Assembly (NCBI RefSeq): GCF_003325755.1
Contig: NZ_QORI02000005.1
Location: 1 to 64,000 of the forward strand
DNA: 64,000 bases
Reading direction: 5' to 3'
Source: Pseudomonas sp. SST3
GTDB lineage: Bacteria; Pseudomonadota; Gammaproteobacteria; Pseudomonadales; Pseudomonadaceae
Made by a program: the position numbers and the translations under genes. This document shows positions 7,677-15,795 of this stretch, piece by piece (position 1 is the stretch's first letter; the number at the start of each line of letters is the position of its first letter). Below the pieces are notes generated by a model, which saw only the letters and a program-made list of their open reading frames with translations, did no database searches and was not told where the DNA came from.

Positions 7677-9032
7677 TTGAATATCAGACGTGAGATGACC
7701 GATGTAGAGCTCTGCATCAATCTTGTGCCGGAGGCGGGAGAGCACTACCGCCGTGCCTTGGACGTGATGTTTGCCTATCCGGACTATGCAAAAACCCAGT
7801 TTCGGATTGTGGTTGAGCATTTAACCTCGATGCTGGCCAAGCGCTTCCAAGTGGAAATCGACCAAGTTGCTCTCTACGACGCAATCAACCAGTTGTCTGC
7901 GAGCCAGATTATCGACCATAGCCTGCGCTCTGATTTGCATGCCATTCGCAAAGCTGGAAACGCAGTAGTCCACTCACAAGGAACCAGCACAGCAGGCTCA
8001 GGAGAGTCAGGCAGCAAAGAAGCTCATGGGGTAGGTGATCTACAAAGCGCAGTAGATGCTCGGAAGACTCTGGTGGGGATATTCGAGAGCATGTTCCTAC
8101 TGCTCAACAGAGGCGAGAAGTTACCAGCCATTACCACCGTCGAAGTCGGCGATTTTACCAGTCAGCAGACTCTCTGGAAGGCGGTAACGACCATGGACTT
8201 TGAGGCCAAGATGGCTGCTGGCCTAATTCTTGAAGCTCAGTCGATGGCCCCGATAAACAGTAAGGCACTACTTATTGGTTATAGTGAGGACGTGCATAAG
8301 AATACTACCGTCCGAATGGCTGCTGAGCTGTACTGGGCAGCCACTGAGATCAGTGCAGGGCTCGATAGGTTTAGCTTTAGCGAGATACATTTAAAGGGCG
8401 GGAAAGAGGCTTGTCTGTTTAAGCTGGCGAATACAGAGGCTCTATACCGATATGGCCAACTAACTTTTGATAAGAATGAGGGTGAGGAGAGTCATCGCCT
8501 GGGTGTAAAGGCATTGGAAATTGCAGCAACGCGTGGATACCCCTCCGCCTGTGCGCTGTACGGTGATCATCTGCGTCAGAAGGGGCAGTTCGAAGATGCC
8601 TTGGCAATGTTTGAGGTAGCTTTATCTAGGGGTGAAATCACTGCCTACGCTGGGTTAGCTTTTCTGCATCTCGAAAAGGAATCGCCCTTTTACTCACCAG
8701 AGAAGGCCGAGCAGTGCCTTGAAGATGGTATCGCTAGAGATTGCCACCACAGCGAATATCTACTTGGCCGTTGGCTCTATGAAGGCAAAGAATTAGAAGA
8801 AGACAAGGAGCGGGGCCTTAAGCTCTTAGAAGCTGCTGCCGCAGGCGGACATGGGGTGGCAAAAAACTACATCAATTTTTGCGTGGAAGACCGATTCGCC
8901 AAGATGCTTCAGCAGCAGTTCCTGAATGCCCTTCCTTTCCTAGGGCCTAACACCGATGCGCCAAAACAGGGTCGAAACGAACCTTGCTCTTGCGGCTCGG
9001 GGAAGAAGTACAAGAAGTGTTGCGGGGCATGA
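7677..9032 (+). CDS. DUF4145-like / Sel1-repeat / SEC-C protein
   Basis: The protein has 451 residues. TTG 7677 is preferred because AAGGA lies 8 bases upstream; ATG 7695 is the alternative. Residues about 20-105 resemble the DUF4145 helical domain ([18 protein letters not shown], then [14 protein letters not shown]), which is often fused to restriction or defence enzymes. Residues about 260-400 form Sel1/TPR-like repeats (YGQLTF..., [30 protein letters not shown]). The last 20 residues are a SEC-C zinc motif, [14 protein letters not shown]. There is no signal peptide. This is the architecture of a cytoplasmic adaptor or sensor. With the SOS-linked gene next to it, it may belong to a stress or defence module. 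The ligand and function are unknown. Confidence 0.7.
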   Translation: MNIRREMTDVELCINLVPEAGEHYRRALDVMFAYPDYAKTQFRIVVEHLTSMLAKRFQVEIDQVALYDAINQLSASQIIDHSLRSDLHAIRKAGNAVVHSQGTSTAGSGESGSKEAHGVGDLQSAVDARKTLVGIFESMFLLLNRGEKLPAITTVEVGDFTSQQTLWKAVTTMDFEAKMAAGLILEAQSMAPINSKALLIGYSEDVHKNTTVRMAAELYWAATEISAGLDRFSFSEIHLKGGKEACLFKLANTEALYRYGQLTFDKNEGEESHRLGVKALEIAATRGYPSACALYGDHLRQKGQFEDALAMFEVALSRGEITAYAGLAFLHLEKESPFYSPEKAEQCLEDGIARDCHHSEYLLGRWLYEGKELEEDKERGLKLLEAAAAGGHGVAKNYINFCVEDRFAKMLQQQFLNALPFLGPNTDAPKQGRNEPCSCGSGKKYKKCCGA

Positions 9033-9373
9033 TGGTTCAACCCTAGGGGTTTGCAGTGGCGGGTAGTCCCCCATTTTTACACTCGCCAGAAGTAGAAGTC
9101 CGCTTTTGGTCGACTTTTGCCTGATGCGATGGGCTCAAAGCGGCCAGAAGCGGAAGCTGGCGACAGTGCATCGGGTGCCATGTTGTAGCCATCTGTCGAT
9201 GGCAGCTTGCTGCAGACTGGTTTGTAGCACCTGTTGACAGCCTGCTGCCCCAGATTGATTAATAGCGGCAGATGAAAGCGCTTTACCGACTTGCCTTAAC
9301 GTTAGAGAAGAGATTGAAGGCAAACTCGGGCTTTCTTGCGGCCTCTCCGCATGCTCTAACCACTCCAATTTGA
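9033..9373. other. Gene-free interval
   Basis: About 340 bp without a convincing gene. It contains a short pseudomonad-style intergenic stretch around 9098-9140 (CGCTTTTGGTCGACTTTTGCC and a later AAAGCGGCCAGAAGCGG) in partly inverted arrangement, perhaps a decayed repetitive sequence. No tRNA or clear terminator was recognised. Confidence 0.35.
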
Positions 9374-10297
9374 ATGGATGGTTTTCGCATGCCTGTTCGT
9401 CAGACATATCTATGCCTGTTAATCCTCGGAACCGCGTTCTGGGGGATTTCGTTTGCCTTCACCAAAGTGGGTGTTGCGGACGGGTCACCCTTCGTATTCC
9501 TGGGGTACAAGTTCGCACTCGCTACGCTAGTGCTTTGCGTGATCTTTTTCAGACGGCTGAAACTGATCAACAAAGAAACGCTCCTGGCCGGCGTGGCCAT
9601 AGGTCTACCCTTGTGTTTGGGTAACATTTTCCAGACTGTCGGGCTTCAGCACACCAGCATCACCAACACCGCCTTCATCACTGGCCTGGATGTATTGCTC
9701 ATCCCGGTCTTCAAGTGGGCTCTCTTTCGGAAGCGCGTCGAGCCTCGAATCTGGCTCTGCTGCGCCGTCGCGCTGACAGGGCTCTATCTGATCGTTACGA
9801 GGGCCGGGCTTACTCTGAATCCAGGTGACATCTGGATCATGTGCTGTGCAGTCTTTTTTGCCGCATATGTGCTCACGGTTGGCTTCTTCTCGCATAAGTA
9901 CGACTCGATGCTTACGGTCATCACTGCGCTGGCTACCTGCGCTACTGGATGCCTTTTTGCTGCACTTTTCGACGCTAGGGCCGAATGGGCCCCAATGGAT
10001 TCCTCCTTCTGGGAAGGAGTTCTGTTCTGCGCGTTGCTCGCCACAGCCTTCATGTACGCGGTTCAGAGTGCTGCGCAGAAGTATCTCGAAGAAGAAAAAG
10101 TAGCCCTGACCTACCTGTTCGAGCCCATCTTCGCAGCATTCGCGGGAGCGATGCTCCTTGGCGAAACCTTGGATGGAAGAACCCTGGCCGGTGCAGCTCT
10201 CATCTTTTCAGCTCTGCTGATCGCCGAGATTGATGTACCCAAGTTCTTATCCCGCCTGCTGCGCGCCCTGTTTGCCCCGTGGGCTAGGCGCCAATGA
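9374..10297 (+). CDS. EamA/DMT-family transporter
   Basis: The product has about 305 residues with ten predicted hydrophobic segments in two EamA halves (residues about 10-140 and 150-290). Typical features are GTAFWGISFAFTKVGV in the first helix and a second-half EPIFAAFAGAMLLGETL motif. It belongs to the drug/metabolite transporter superfamily of inner-membrane exporters of amino acids or metabolites; the substrate is unknown. The start is uncertain: ATG 9374 or ATG 9389, the second giving the more family-like N-terminus MPVRQTYL. No strong ribosome site marks either one. It is followed by 112 bp of non-coding DNA and then a convergent second EamA gene. Confidence 0.85.
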   Translation: MDGFRMPVRQTYLCLLILGTAFWGISFAFTKVGVADGSPFVFLGYKFALATLVLCVIFFRRLKLINKETLLAGVAIGLPLCLGNIFQTVGLQHTSITNTAFITGLDVLLIPVFKWALFRKRVEPRIWLCCAVALTGLYLIVTRAGLTLNPGDIWIMCCAVFFAAYVLTVGFFSHKYDSMLTVITALATCATGCLFAALFDARAEWAPMDSSFWEGVLFCALLATAFMYAVQSAAQKYLEEEKVALTYLFEPIFAAFAGAMLLGETLDGRTLAGAALIFSALLIAEIDVPKFLSRLLRALFAPWARRQ

Positions 10298-10409
10298 GTA
10301 TTTGGATGGAATTCTGTGGAGGCTTTGGTCGGTAGCTGCCGGAGGCAGCATTTGGCCGAAAGCGCCCGCTCTGCAGGTAGGCGAAGCGCTTATAACAGTG
10401 AGACATGCT

Positions 10410-11381
10410 TCACGATGTAGCCTTGGCCCGTGTCTTCACGATCGCAAGGAGAACTCCCGCAGAGATTGCAAGTACTCCCGCTATGAGACTGGCACTCAAG
10501 GTCTCACCGAGCCAGAACACCGAACTCATCAAGCCCACCAGGGGTACGCCCAGCATGGCCAGCGACATGCTGGTCGCGGGCAACCACATGCTCGCAGCGT
10601 TGACGGCGCAGAAGCAGAAGGCAGTAGCCAGCGGGCCGACGAACAGAATGATCTGCCAGAACGCCACCGAGCCATCGCCTGTGAACGGCCCTTCGACGAT
10701 TCGCGCTAGTGCCAGCAAAGGAACCGTAGCGACGAGCATCTGCCAGGGGGCGAGCTGGTAGGCCGTGGCGCGAACCTTGGCGTAGCGCAGATGCAGGATG
10801 CACAGCGCCCAGCAGGCCGAGGCGATGAGCAACATCAGGTTGGCGCGCACCAGGCTCGCATTATTCCAGTCAAGCGTCAGCGGATTGAACAAGACGGCTA
10901 CGCCGAACATGCCGAGGGCGGCGCCGAGGAGCTGACGAGGGACCAGCCGCTCACGAAAGACGAGCACTGCCAGTGGCGTCACCCACAGCGGGGTGGTGTA
11001 GGCGAGTACGGCCGAGCGGCCCGCCGGGATATCGGTCATGGCCAGCGCGCCGAGCAGTGTGAAGGCGAGCATCTGCAGGAGCCCGACGCTAAGCAGGAGC
11101 GGCACGTCGCCTCGGCTGGGTCGATAGAGGGTGCCGGTCAGCAGCTGCAGAAGGAACAGGCACAAGGCGCCCAGTGCGAAGCGGCTGGCTGAGAACCAGA
11201 CGGGTGTGACGTGGCCAAGTCCTGCCTTCATCACCGGCCAGTTCGCGCCCCACACCAGAATCGCCAAGAGCAACAGCACCATGCCCTTGAGTCGAGGCGT
11301 CAATAAGGTACGGCTGGATACCGGGGTGTTTCGTGCTTCGGTAGTTAGGCTGTGCGGGCAGGTCATCACCGTGGCCTCCAA
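10410..11381 (-). CDS. EamA/DMT-family transporter
   Basis: The product has 323 residues and ten hydrophobic segments in two EamA halves (MVLLLLAILVWGANWPVMKAG at about residue 34, and a second-half MLGVPLVGLMSSVFWLGE motif). About 33 polar residues precede the first helix, so a later start is possible, but no better ATG with a ribosome site was seen. The gene is divergent from an Lrp-type regulator at 11504. This arrangement is common for amino-acid exporters controlled by a neighbouring Lrp/AsnC protein and suggests an amino acid or related metabolite as substrate. Confidence 0.85.
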   Translation of the reverse strand: MEATVMTCPHSLTTEARNTPVSSRTLLTPRLKGMVLLLLAILVWGANWPVMKAGLGHVTPVWFSASRFALGALCLFLLQLLTGTLYRPSRGDVPLLLSVGLLQMLAFTLLGALAMTDIPAGRSAVLAYTTPLWVTPLAVLVFRERLVPRQLLGAALGMFGVAVLFNPLTLDWNNASLVRANLMLLIASACWALCILHLRYAKVRATAYQLAPWQMLVATVPLLALARIVEGPFTGDGSVAFWQIILFVGPLATAFCFCAVNAASMWLPATSMSLAMLGVPLVGLMSSVFWLGETLSASLIAGVLAISAGVLLAIVKTRAKATS

Positions 11382-11503
11382 TAGCTATTCGTGTTGAGAA
11401 CAGCCTAAGGGGACCGAGGCGGAGAAGCTTTCCTAAATGGCCTAGATTGTTTCTAATTGCAGGAAAATATTCTGTTATATGGTATTTATGAGGAATATTT
11501 GAA

Positions 11504-11989
11504 ATGCGTAAATTGGATCGGATCGACATCGGCATTCTCAACCGACTGCAAGAGGATGCCCGCGTCACGAATGCTGAGCTGGCGCGCGCAGTCAATCTTT
11601 CATCAACGCCATGCTTCAACCGGGTCAAGGCCATGGAGGAGCTGGGGCTGATTCGACAGCAGGTCACGCTGCTGGCTCCTGAGCTGCTGGGGCTCAACGT
11701 CAACGTATTCATTCACGTCAGCCTGGAGAAGCAGGTAGTCGATGCGCTGGCGCGTTTCGAGAGTGCCATCGCCGAACGCCCGGAGGTGATGGAATGCTAT
11801 TTGATGACAGGGGATGCCGATTACCTGCTCCGCGTGCTGGTGCCTGACATCCAGGCGCTGGAGCGCTTCATCCTCGATCACCTGACCAAGATTCCCGGCG
11901 TCGCGAATATTCGCTCGAGCTTCGCGCTGAAGCAGGTGCGCTACAAGACGGCGCTGCCGTTGCCACCCAACGGTTTGGTCGTTGGATGA
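11504..11989 (+). CDS. Lrp/AsnC-family transcriptional regulator
   Basis: The protein has 161 residues. An N-terminal HTH ([27 protein letters not shown], with recognition helix [12 protein letters not shown]) is followed by a RAM ligand-binding domain ([21 protein letters not shown] and a C-terminal [18 protein letters not shown]). It starts at ATG 11504 behind GAGGA. The AT-rich 120-bp divergent region shared with the EamA gene at 11381 is the probable binding site, so it most likely controls that exporter in response to an amino acid. The Lrp subfamily cannot be set further from the sequence. Confidence 0.9.
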   Translation: MRKLDRIDIGILNRLQEDARVTNAELARAVNLSSTPCFNRVKAMEELGLIRQQVTLLAPELLGLNVNVFIHVSLEKQVVDALARFESAIAERPEVMECYLMTGDADYLLRVLVPDIQALERFILDHLTKIPGVANIRSSFALKQVRYKTALPLPPNGLVVG

Positions 11990-12065
11990 TACGGGTTCCG
12001 AAGGTGGGGTCGCTCATTCGGCAGTACTACCAAAAACCCTACCGCTGCGAGTACGTGCTCGCTCG

Positions 12066-12893
12066 CTAACTTGCCTGTGTCGCGCTGAGCCATTCGCGTG
12101 GGCTTTTGCCGACCTTGCGGCGAAAGGCACGCGATAGAGCCGACGGGCTTTCGTAGCCGACCTCATCGGCGATGAGTGCAATCGGCCGCCCCTCGCGCAG
12201 ACGCTTTAGGACCAGGCTGACCCGCCAGCCACGTAGGTAGTCAGCCGGTGTGCTGCCTACGATTTCATGGAATCGCGCAGCGAAACCGGCCCGGGACATG
12301 TTGCAAGCTTGCGCAAGGGTTTCCACCGACCAGGCCTGGTGCGGTGCGTCGTGCATCAGGGTGAGGGCGCGGGCCAGCCGCGGATCGGCGAGGCCGGCCA
12401 TAAGGCCCGTGGACAGGGTGCGGGTCGCCAGCAGATGACGAAGCAATTGAATGAGCATCAGCTCAAACAGTCGGTTGAGCACCGCGAATCGTCCGCACTC
12501 TTCGTTGAACGCTTCCTGAAACAGCCATTCGAGATTGCCGGCAAGGTTCGGTAGCTGCGACAGCGGCAAAAGCAAGTGACCCGGCAAGGCGAGGGTCAGC
12601 GGGTTGTCGATACCGCCGTCGAACGTCAGCGAGGCGCAGACCAGTTCCGCATGATCGGCAGTGTCGGCGATTAGAGCGTGCGGTGCCGGGCGTGGAAAAA
12701 GGATCAGCGTAGGCTCTTCAATTTCGTAGACCAATAACCGTTCGGCCTGGATACGCACCCGCCCGGCGCGCAGCAGGTGCAGATGGCCCTGCCGATCTCG
12801 GCCATCGTATTCGGCCGTGCCGCACAGGCCGCCGCTGTAATAGGTAGTGGCGTGTAGGCGGAAATGGGTGAGCAGAGCGGACAAGCGGTCCAT
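12066..12893 (-). CDS. AraC-family transcriptional regulator (cupin_6 type)
   Basis: The protein has 275 residues. The N-terminal half is a cupin_6-like sensor domain (GRVRIQAERLLVYEIEEPTLILFPRPAPHALIADT). The C-terminal 100 residues hold two HTHs of the AraC class (WSVETLAQACNMSRAGFAARF and IALIADEVGYESPSALSRAFRR, ending KVGKSPREWL). It is divergent from the decarboxylase/glutaredoxin pair starting at 13024, with 130 bp between. It probably activates that pair. Related regulators respond to redox or electrophile stress, but the effector here is unknown. Confidence 0.88.
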   Translation of the reverse strand: MDRLSALLTHFRLHATTYYSGGLCGTAEYDGRDRQGHLHLLRAGRVRIQAERLLVYEIEEPTLILFPRPAPHALIADTADHAELVCASLTFDGGIDNPLTLALPGHLLLPLSQLPNLAGNLEWLFQEAFNEECGRFAVLNRLFELMLIQLLRHLLATRTLSTGLMAGLADPRLARALTLMHDAPHQAWSVETLAQACNMSRAGFAARFHEIVGSTPADYLRGWRVSLVLKRLREGRPIALIADEVGYESPSALSRAFRRKVGKSPREWLSATQAS

Positions 12894-13023
12894 GTGGCCT
12901 CACAGGTTTGGACGATCTGCAGCATAAGGTCGACGATCAGCCGCCATTTGAAAAGTCGTTTTGCTGATCATGTGTTCGAGGCTGGCGCACAGGCCCAGCC
13001 ACCTTGAACTTAGGAGAACCACC

Positions 13024-13555
13024 ATGAGCCGGATTACCCCTGTATCTATCGAACACGCCCCTGATGCCGCGCGCCCGTTGCTGTCTGGCATTCAGAAAAG
13101 CCTTGGCAGTGTGCCTAACGCCTTTCGTACCTTGGCTCACGCGCCGGCTGCGCTGGGCGGCTACCTTGCGCTCTCTCAAGCACTTGGCAAAAACTCCCTC
13201 AGCGCACGCCAACGCGAAACCGTTGCGCTGGCGACTTCGGAGGCGAACGGTTGCGACTACTGCCTCGCCGCGCACTCTCTGTTCGGCCGCAAGGCGGGCC
13301 TTGACGATTCCGCCATCGAGCTGGCGCGGCGTGGCAGCCTGGACGCGGTTGCAATATTCGCCCGGCAGGTGACTGAAAGCCGCGGGCAGGTCAGCGACGA
13401 ACAGTTGGCCGAGGCGCGGGCGGCGGGGGCTGAGCGATGCTCAAATAGTCGACATCGTGGCGCAGATTGCCCTGATGACACTGACCAATTACCTCAACAA
13501 CGTTGCCCAGACAGACGTTGACTTTCCGGCAGTCCAGCCGCTTACAGAGGAGTAA
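13024..13555 (+). pseudogene. Carboxymuconolactone decarboxylase (AhpD-like) family protein, C-terminal frameshift
   Basis: It starts MSRITPVSIEHAPDAARPLL at ATG 13024 (AGGAG upstream) and has the AhpD-type core with the CxxC motif (SEANGCDYCLAAHS), the redox-active pair of alkylhydroperoxidase-like proteins. The frame continues to 13521 with a nonsensical tail after EARAAGA. Dropping one G in the run GCGGCGGGGGCTG near 13426-13430 restores the expected end (LSDAQIVDIVAQIALMTLTN ... PLTEE) and a stop at 13553-13555. That stop is just 4 bp before the glutaredoxin start, as expected for an operon. Either this is a real frameshift, which loses the last helix, or it is a homopolymer sequencing error. 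Confidence 0.75.
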
Positions 13556-13559
13556 AAGC

Positions 13560-13832
13560 GTGAACGCTACGCTTTATACCACTAGCGGCTGCCCCTACTG
13601 CATCCAAGCCAAAGCGCTGCTATCCCGCCGAGGGGTTAACGTCACGGAGATCGACGTCGGAGCCAGCCCCGATCAGCGCGCCGCGCTGATCGCCCGGACC
13701 GGCCGGCGTACGGTGCCACAGATCTATATCGAGGGTAACCATGTTGGAGGCTTTAATGACTTGGTGGCCTTCGACAGGATCGGCGGCCTTAGAACGGCGG
13801 ATACCCAATCGGATAGCGTATCGGGTGTATGA
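13560..13832 (+). CDS. Glutaredoxin
   Basis: The protein has 90 residues. GTG 13560 is chosen over an upstream ATG because GAGGAG ends 8 bases before it and because the start follows the repaired stop of the upstream gene. The CPYC active site is at residues 11-14 (TTSGCPYCIQAKAL) and the glutathione-binding part RRTVPQIYIEGNHVGG is intact. It is a cytoplasmic glutathione-dependent disulfide reductase of the GrxC type. Pairing with an AhpD-like protein suggests peroxide or thiol stress. The C-terminus is a little longer than in typical GrxC. Confidence 0.88.
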   Translation: MNATLYTTSGCPYCIQAKALLSRRGVNVTEIDVGASPDQRAALIARTGRRTVPQIYIEGNHVGGFNDLVAFDRIGGLRTADTQSDSVSGV

Positions 13833-13878
13833 CGCTGGTGGGCGGCTGTCGCCGGATCGGCGCGCAGCTTCGAAACCC

Positions 13879-13938
13879 TAGTTCAGCAGGTTCAGATCGG
13901 CCTCATGTATGTGTCTCGATCTGAACCTGGCTGAACTA
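13879..13938. terminator. Long hairpin downstream of the glutaredoxin gene
   Basis: A 21-bp inverted repeat has arms 13879-13899 and 13917-13938 (TAGTTCAGCAGGTTCAGATC and its complement with one bulged G) around a 17-base loop. It lies 47 bp after the glutaredoxin stop. A weak T-run (TTCC) follows, so it may act as a terminator or RNA stabiliser. It is longer than a usual terminator and could instead be a small repeat element. Confidence 0.55.
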
Positions 13939-13971
13939 TTCCTTCGTCATGTGCTGCTGGCAGGCCACCAT

Positions 13972-13990
13972 TTTCACAATATTGGTGAAA
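13972..13990. promoter_or_regulatory. LysR-type operator half-palindrome, relic copy
   Basis: TTTCAC-N7-GTGAAA has the same arms and spacing as the site at 15685-15703 in front of the LysR gene. The adjacent bases ACCATTTTCAC also match that site. It directly precedes the lactonase remnant, so it is probably left over from a second LysR-controlled promoter that has been mostly deleted. Confidence 0.5.
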
Positions 13991-14174
13991 GTGGCATTTC
14001 ACCGAGAACAGGCTGAGAAATCAGGTCCCGACGTTCAACTTCAGCCACGACCAGACACTGGAATCGTCGGAAAAGCTGGAGCAGCTGGCCAGCCGTGAAG
14101 GCGTGACCTTCATCATCCAACATGAGCCTGCTGACAACGCACGGTTGCCCGCTCTTCCTGGCTATCTTGACTGA
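13989..14174 (+). pseudogene. C-terminal remnant of an N-acyl-homoserine-lactonase-like metallo-beta-lactamase
   Basis: The open frame reads HFTENRLRNQVPTFNFSHDQ, then TLESSEKLEQLASREGVTFI, IQHEPADNARLPALPGYLD and a stop at 14172-14174. This matches the end of AHL-lactonase-type MBL-fold hydrolases (the YHFxEN motif, the SxxKxExL helix, the QHxxxDxARLP motif). The N-terminal two thirds with the HxHxDH metal site are missing, and an in-frame stop lies just upstream. The remnant directly abuts a LysR-type palindrome, so a deletion removed the gene body. Confidence 0.65.
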
Positions 14175-14393
14175 GTGGTCCGCTGGCGCGGGTGGGTTGG
14201 AGTGGCGTGTATCGCAACGGCTGTGCAGCAGTAACGGCAATTGCTGCACAGTTGTTAGCGTGCCCAGCTCACTCGTCTGGCCGGATAACAGAACCTCCAA
14301 TCTTCCAAATCGCCTGCTGTACCTAGGCCGGCACCATCGTGTGGATGCCGGTCAGGCATGCCCCGAAACATCAACCCTTAGGAGTACTGATTC

Positions 14394-14684
14394 ATGGACA
14401 CCCCGATCATTGTGGTCGCCACGATTACGCTACAGCCCGGCAGCCGTGAAGTGGCCGAAGCGGCGCTTCGCAAAGCTGTCGCACGAAGCCGCAAGGAACC
14501 TGGCTGCGACCAGTACCAGCTGCATGAAGACAGCGAGCGGCCGGACAGGTTGGTCATGATCGAGCGTTGGCGAGACGAGGCGGCGCTACAAGACCATCTT
14601 GAAGGGTCGGTCTTTCGAGAGCTGGCCGAAACGCTTGAAGGGCATATCACGCTCGACGTGATGAAGCTGTCGTTGCTGGCTTGA
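14394..14684 (+). CDS. Antibiotic biosynthesis monooxygenase (ABM) domain protein
   Basis: The protein has 96 residues. GGAG precedes ATG 14394. It is a single ferredoxin-like ABM domain (IIVVATITLQPGSREVAEAAL, EPGCDQYQLHEDSERPDRLV, ERWRDEAALQDHL). Such small dimeric proteins act on quinols or reactive small molecules; YgiN is the known quinol monooxygenase. Its substrate is not visible. It lies next to a LysR/quinone-oxidoreductase pair. The 210 bp before it contain a 10-bp hairpin (CTGTGCAGCA / TGCTGCACAG, about 14222-14253) that may terminate upstream transcription. Confidence 0.85.
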   Translation: MDTPIIVVATITLQPGSREVAEAALRKAVARSRKEPGCDQYQLHEDSERPDRLVMIERWRDEAALQDHLEGSVFRELAETLEGHITLDVMKLSLLA

Positions 14685-14757
14685 AGCCGTAGCGTCTCGG
14701 CCGCCAGAACCGTGGGATGCGATACTGGTTCTGGCAGCTGCTATCTAGCATTGCCGT

Positions 14758-15684
14758 TCAAGCGATCAGGCCAGGATCAGACGCGAGAGGCGGCAGCTCC
14801 TGCTTCAGCGGATCGAGATGACTGCGCAACAGTGCATGCAATTGCTGAACGGCCGGCGAATATTGCTTGCGATGCGGGCACACCAGGTTAAGTGGTGTGG
14901 ACTCGCCTTGATACTGAGCCAGCACGATCTCCAGCCGTCCCGCCTCGATGTCGTCGTGTACGTCGAGCCAGGATTTGTAGACCAACCCTTCCCCCGCGAC
15001 CGCCAAGCGTCGCGCGATGTCGGCGTCGTTGCTGTACAGCGGGCCAGTGACTTGTACCGTCTGATCACCTAACCGCCAGCGGTCATGCGCGCGTCCGTTG
15101 AGCGAATACAGCAGGCAATGGTGCTGAGCAATATCGGCGGGCGTTTGGGGCCTGCCGTTACGCTCCAAGTAGTGCGGGGCGCCTACCAAAACGCGGCGAT
15201 TCCAGGGAGCCAGCGCCAAGGCTACCCAACTCGCATCGTCAAACACACCGTAGCGCAGCGCAACGTCCACCGGGTCTCGAAATACGTCGGCCACTTGATC
15301 CGATATCAGCAAGCGAAGGCTGAGCGCCGGATGCTGACGACGGAACTCGGAAAGCCACGGCAGCAGTAGGTTACGGCCGAGATCTGACGGCGCGGAGACC
15401 TGCAGCAAACCATGCAGCTGAGTGCTTTCCCTGCGCACCCGGTCCTGGCCTTCGCGCAAGGTATCCAGCACCTCGCGGGCAAACGGCAGGTACTGGTCAC
15501 CTTCGGCAGTCAACCGCAGGCTGCGCGTGGAGCGAGCGAACAGACGGACATCCAGGTCACGCTCGAGGCGCTTGATCGCTGCGGCCACCTGGCCCGGCAG
15601 CAGGCCGACCTCGCGGGCGACATTGGAGAAACTGCCCAGCGCGGCTGTGCGCACGAAAAGCTGAAGATCTTCGAACCGAACCAT
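14758..15684 (-). CDS. LysR-family transcriptional regulator
   Basis: The start is taken at ATG 15682-15684; a GTG two codons earlier lies in the operator. The N-terminal HTH (FEDLQLFVRTAALGSFSNVA, ...GQVAAAIKRLERDLDVRLF) and the effector domain (LLQVSAPSDLGRNLLLPWL, the YGVFDDASW loop) are complete, giving about 308 residues. It is divergent from the quinone oxidoreductase at 15796 with a clear palindrome between them, so it probably regulates that gene and its downstream partners. It resembles the group of LysR proteins that control quinone or aldehyde detoxification in pseudomonads, but the inducer is unknown. Confidence 0.9.
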   Translation of the reverse strand: MVRFEDLQLFVRTAALGSFSNVAREVGLLPGQVAAAIKRLERDLDVRLFARSTRSLRLTAEGDQYLPFAREVLDTLREGQDRVRRESTQLHGLLQVSAPSDLGRNLLLPWLSEFRRQHPALSLRLLISDQVADVFRDPVDVALRYGVFDDASWVALALAPWNRRVLVGAPHYLERNGRPQTPADIAQHHCLLYSLNGRAHDRWRLGDQTVQVTGPLYSNDADIARRLAVAGEGLVYKSWLDVHDDIEAGRLEIVLAQYQGESTPLNLVCPHRKQYSPAVQQLHALLRSHLDPLKQELPPLASDPGLIA

Positions 15685-15703
15685 TTTCACACCTGTGGTG
15701 AAA
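15685..15703. promoter_or_regulatory. LysR-type operator in the divergent promoter
   Basis: TTTCAC-N7-GTGAAA is a palindrome of the T-N11-A class typical of LysR proteins. It touches the regulator's start codon and lies about 93 bp before the quinone oxidoreductase gene. A second copy of the motif occurs at 13972-13990. Confidence 0.6.
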
Positions 15704-15795
15704 GTGCTGGCGGATTTTGAGCCTTTTTCCAGGGGTATGGGAAGACGAAGATGCCCCTACGTTTCGCTTGTACCTGACCTTCAAGGATTGCCCAC

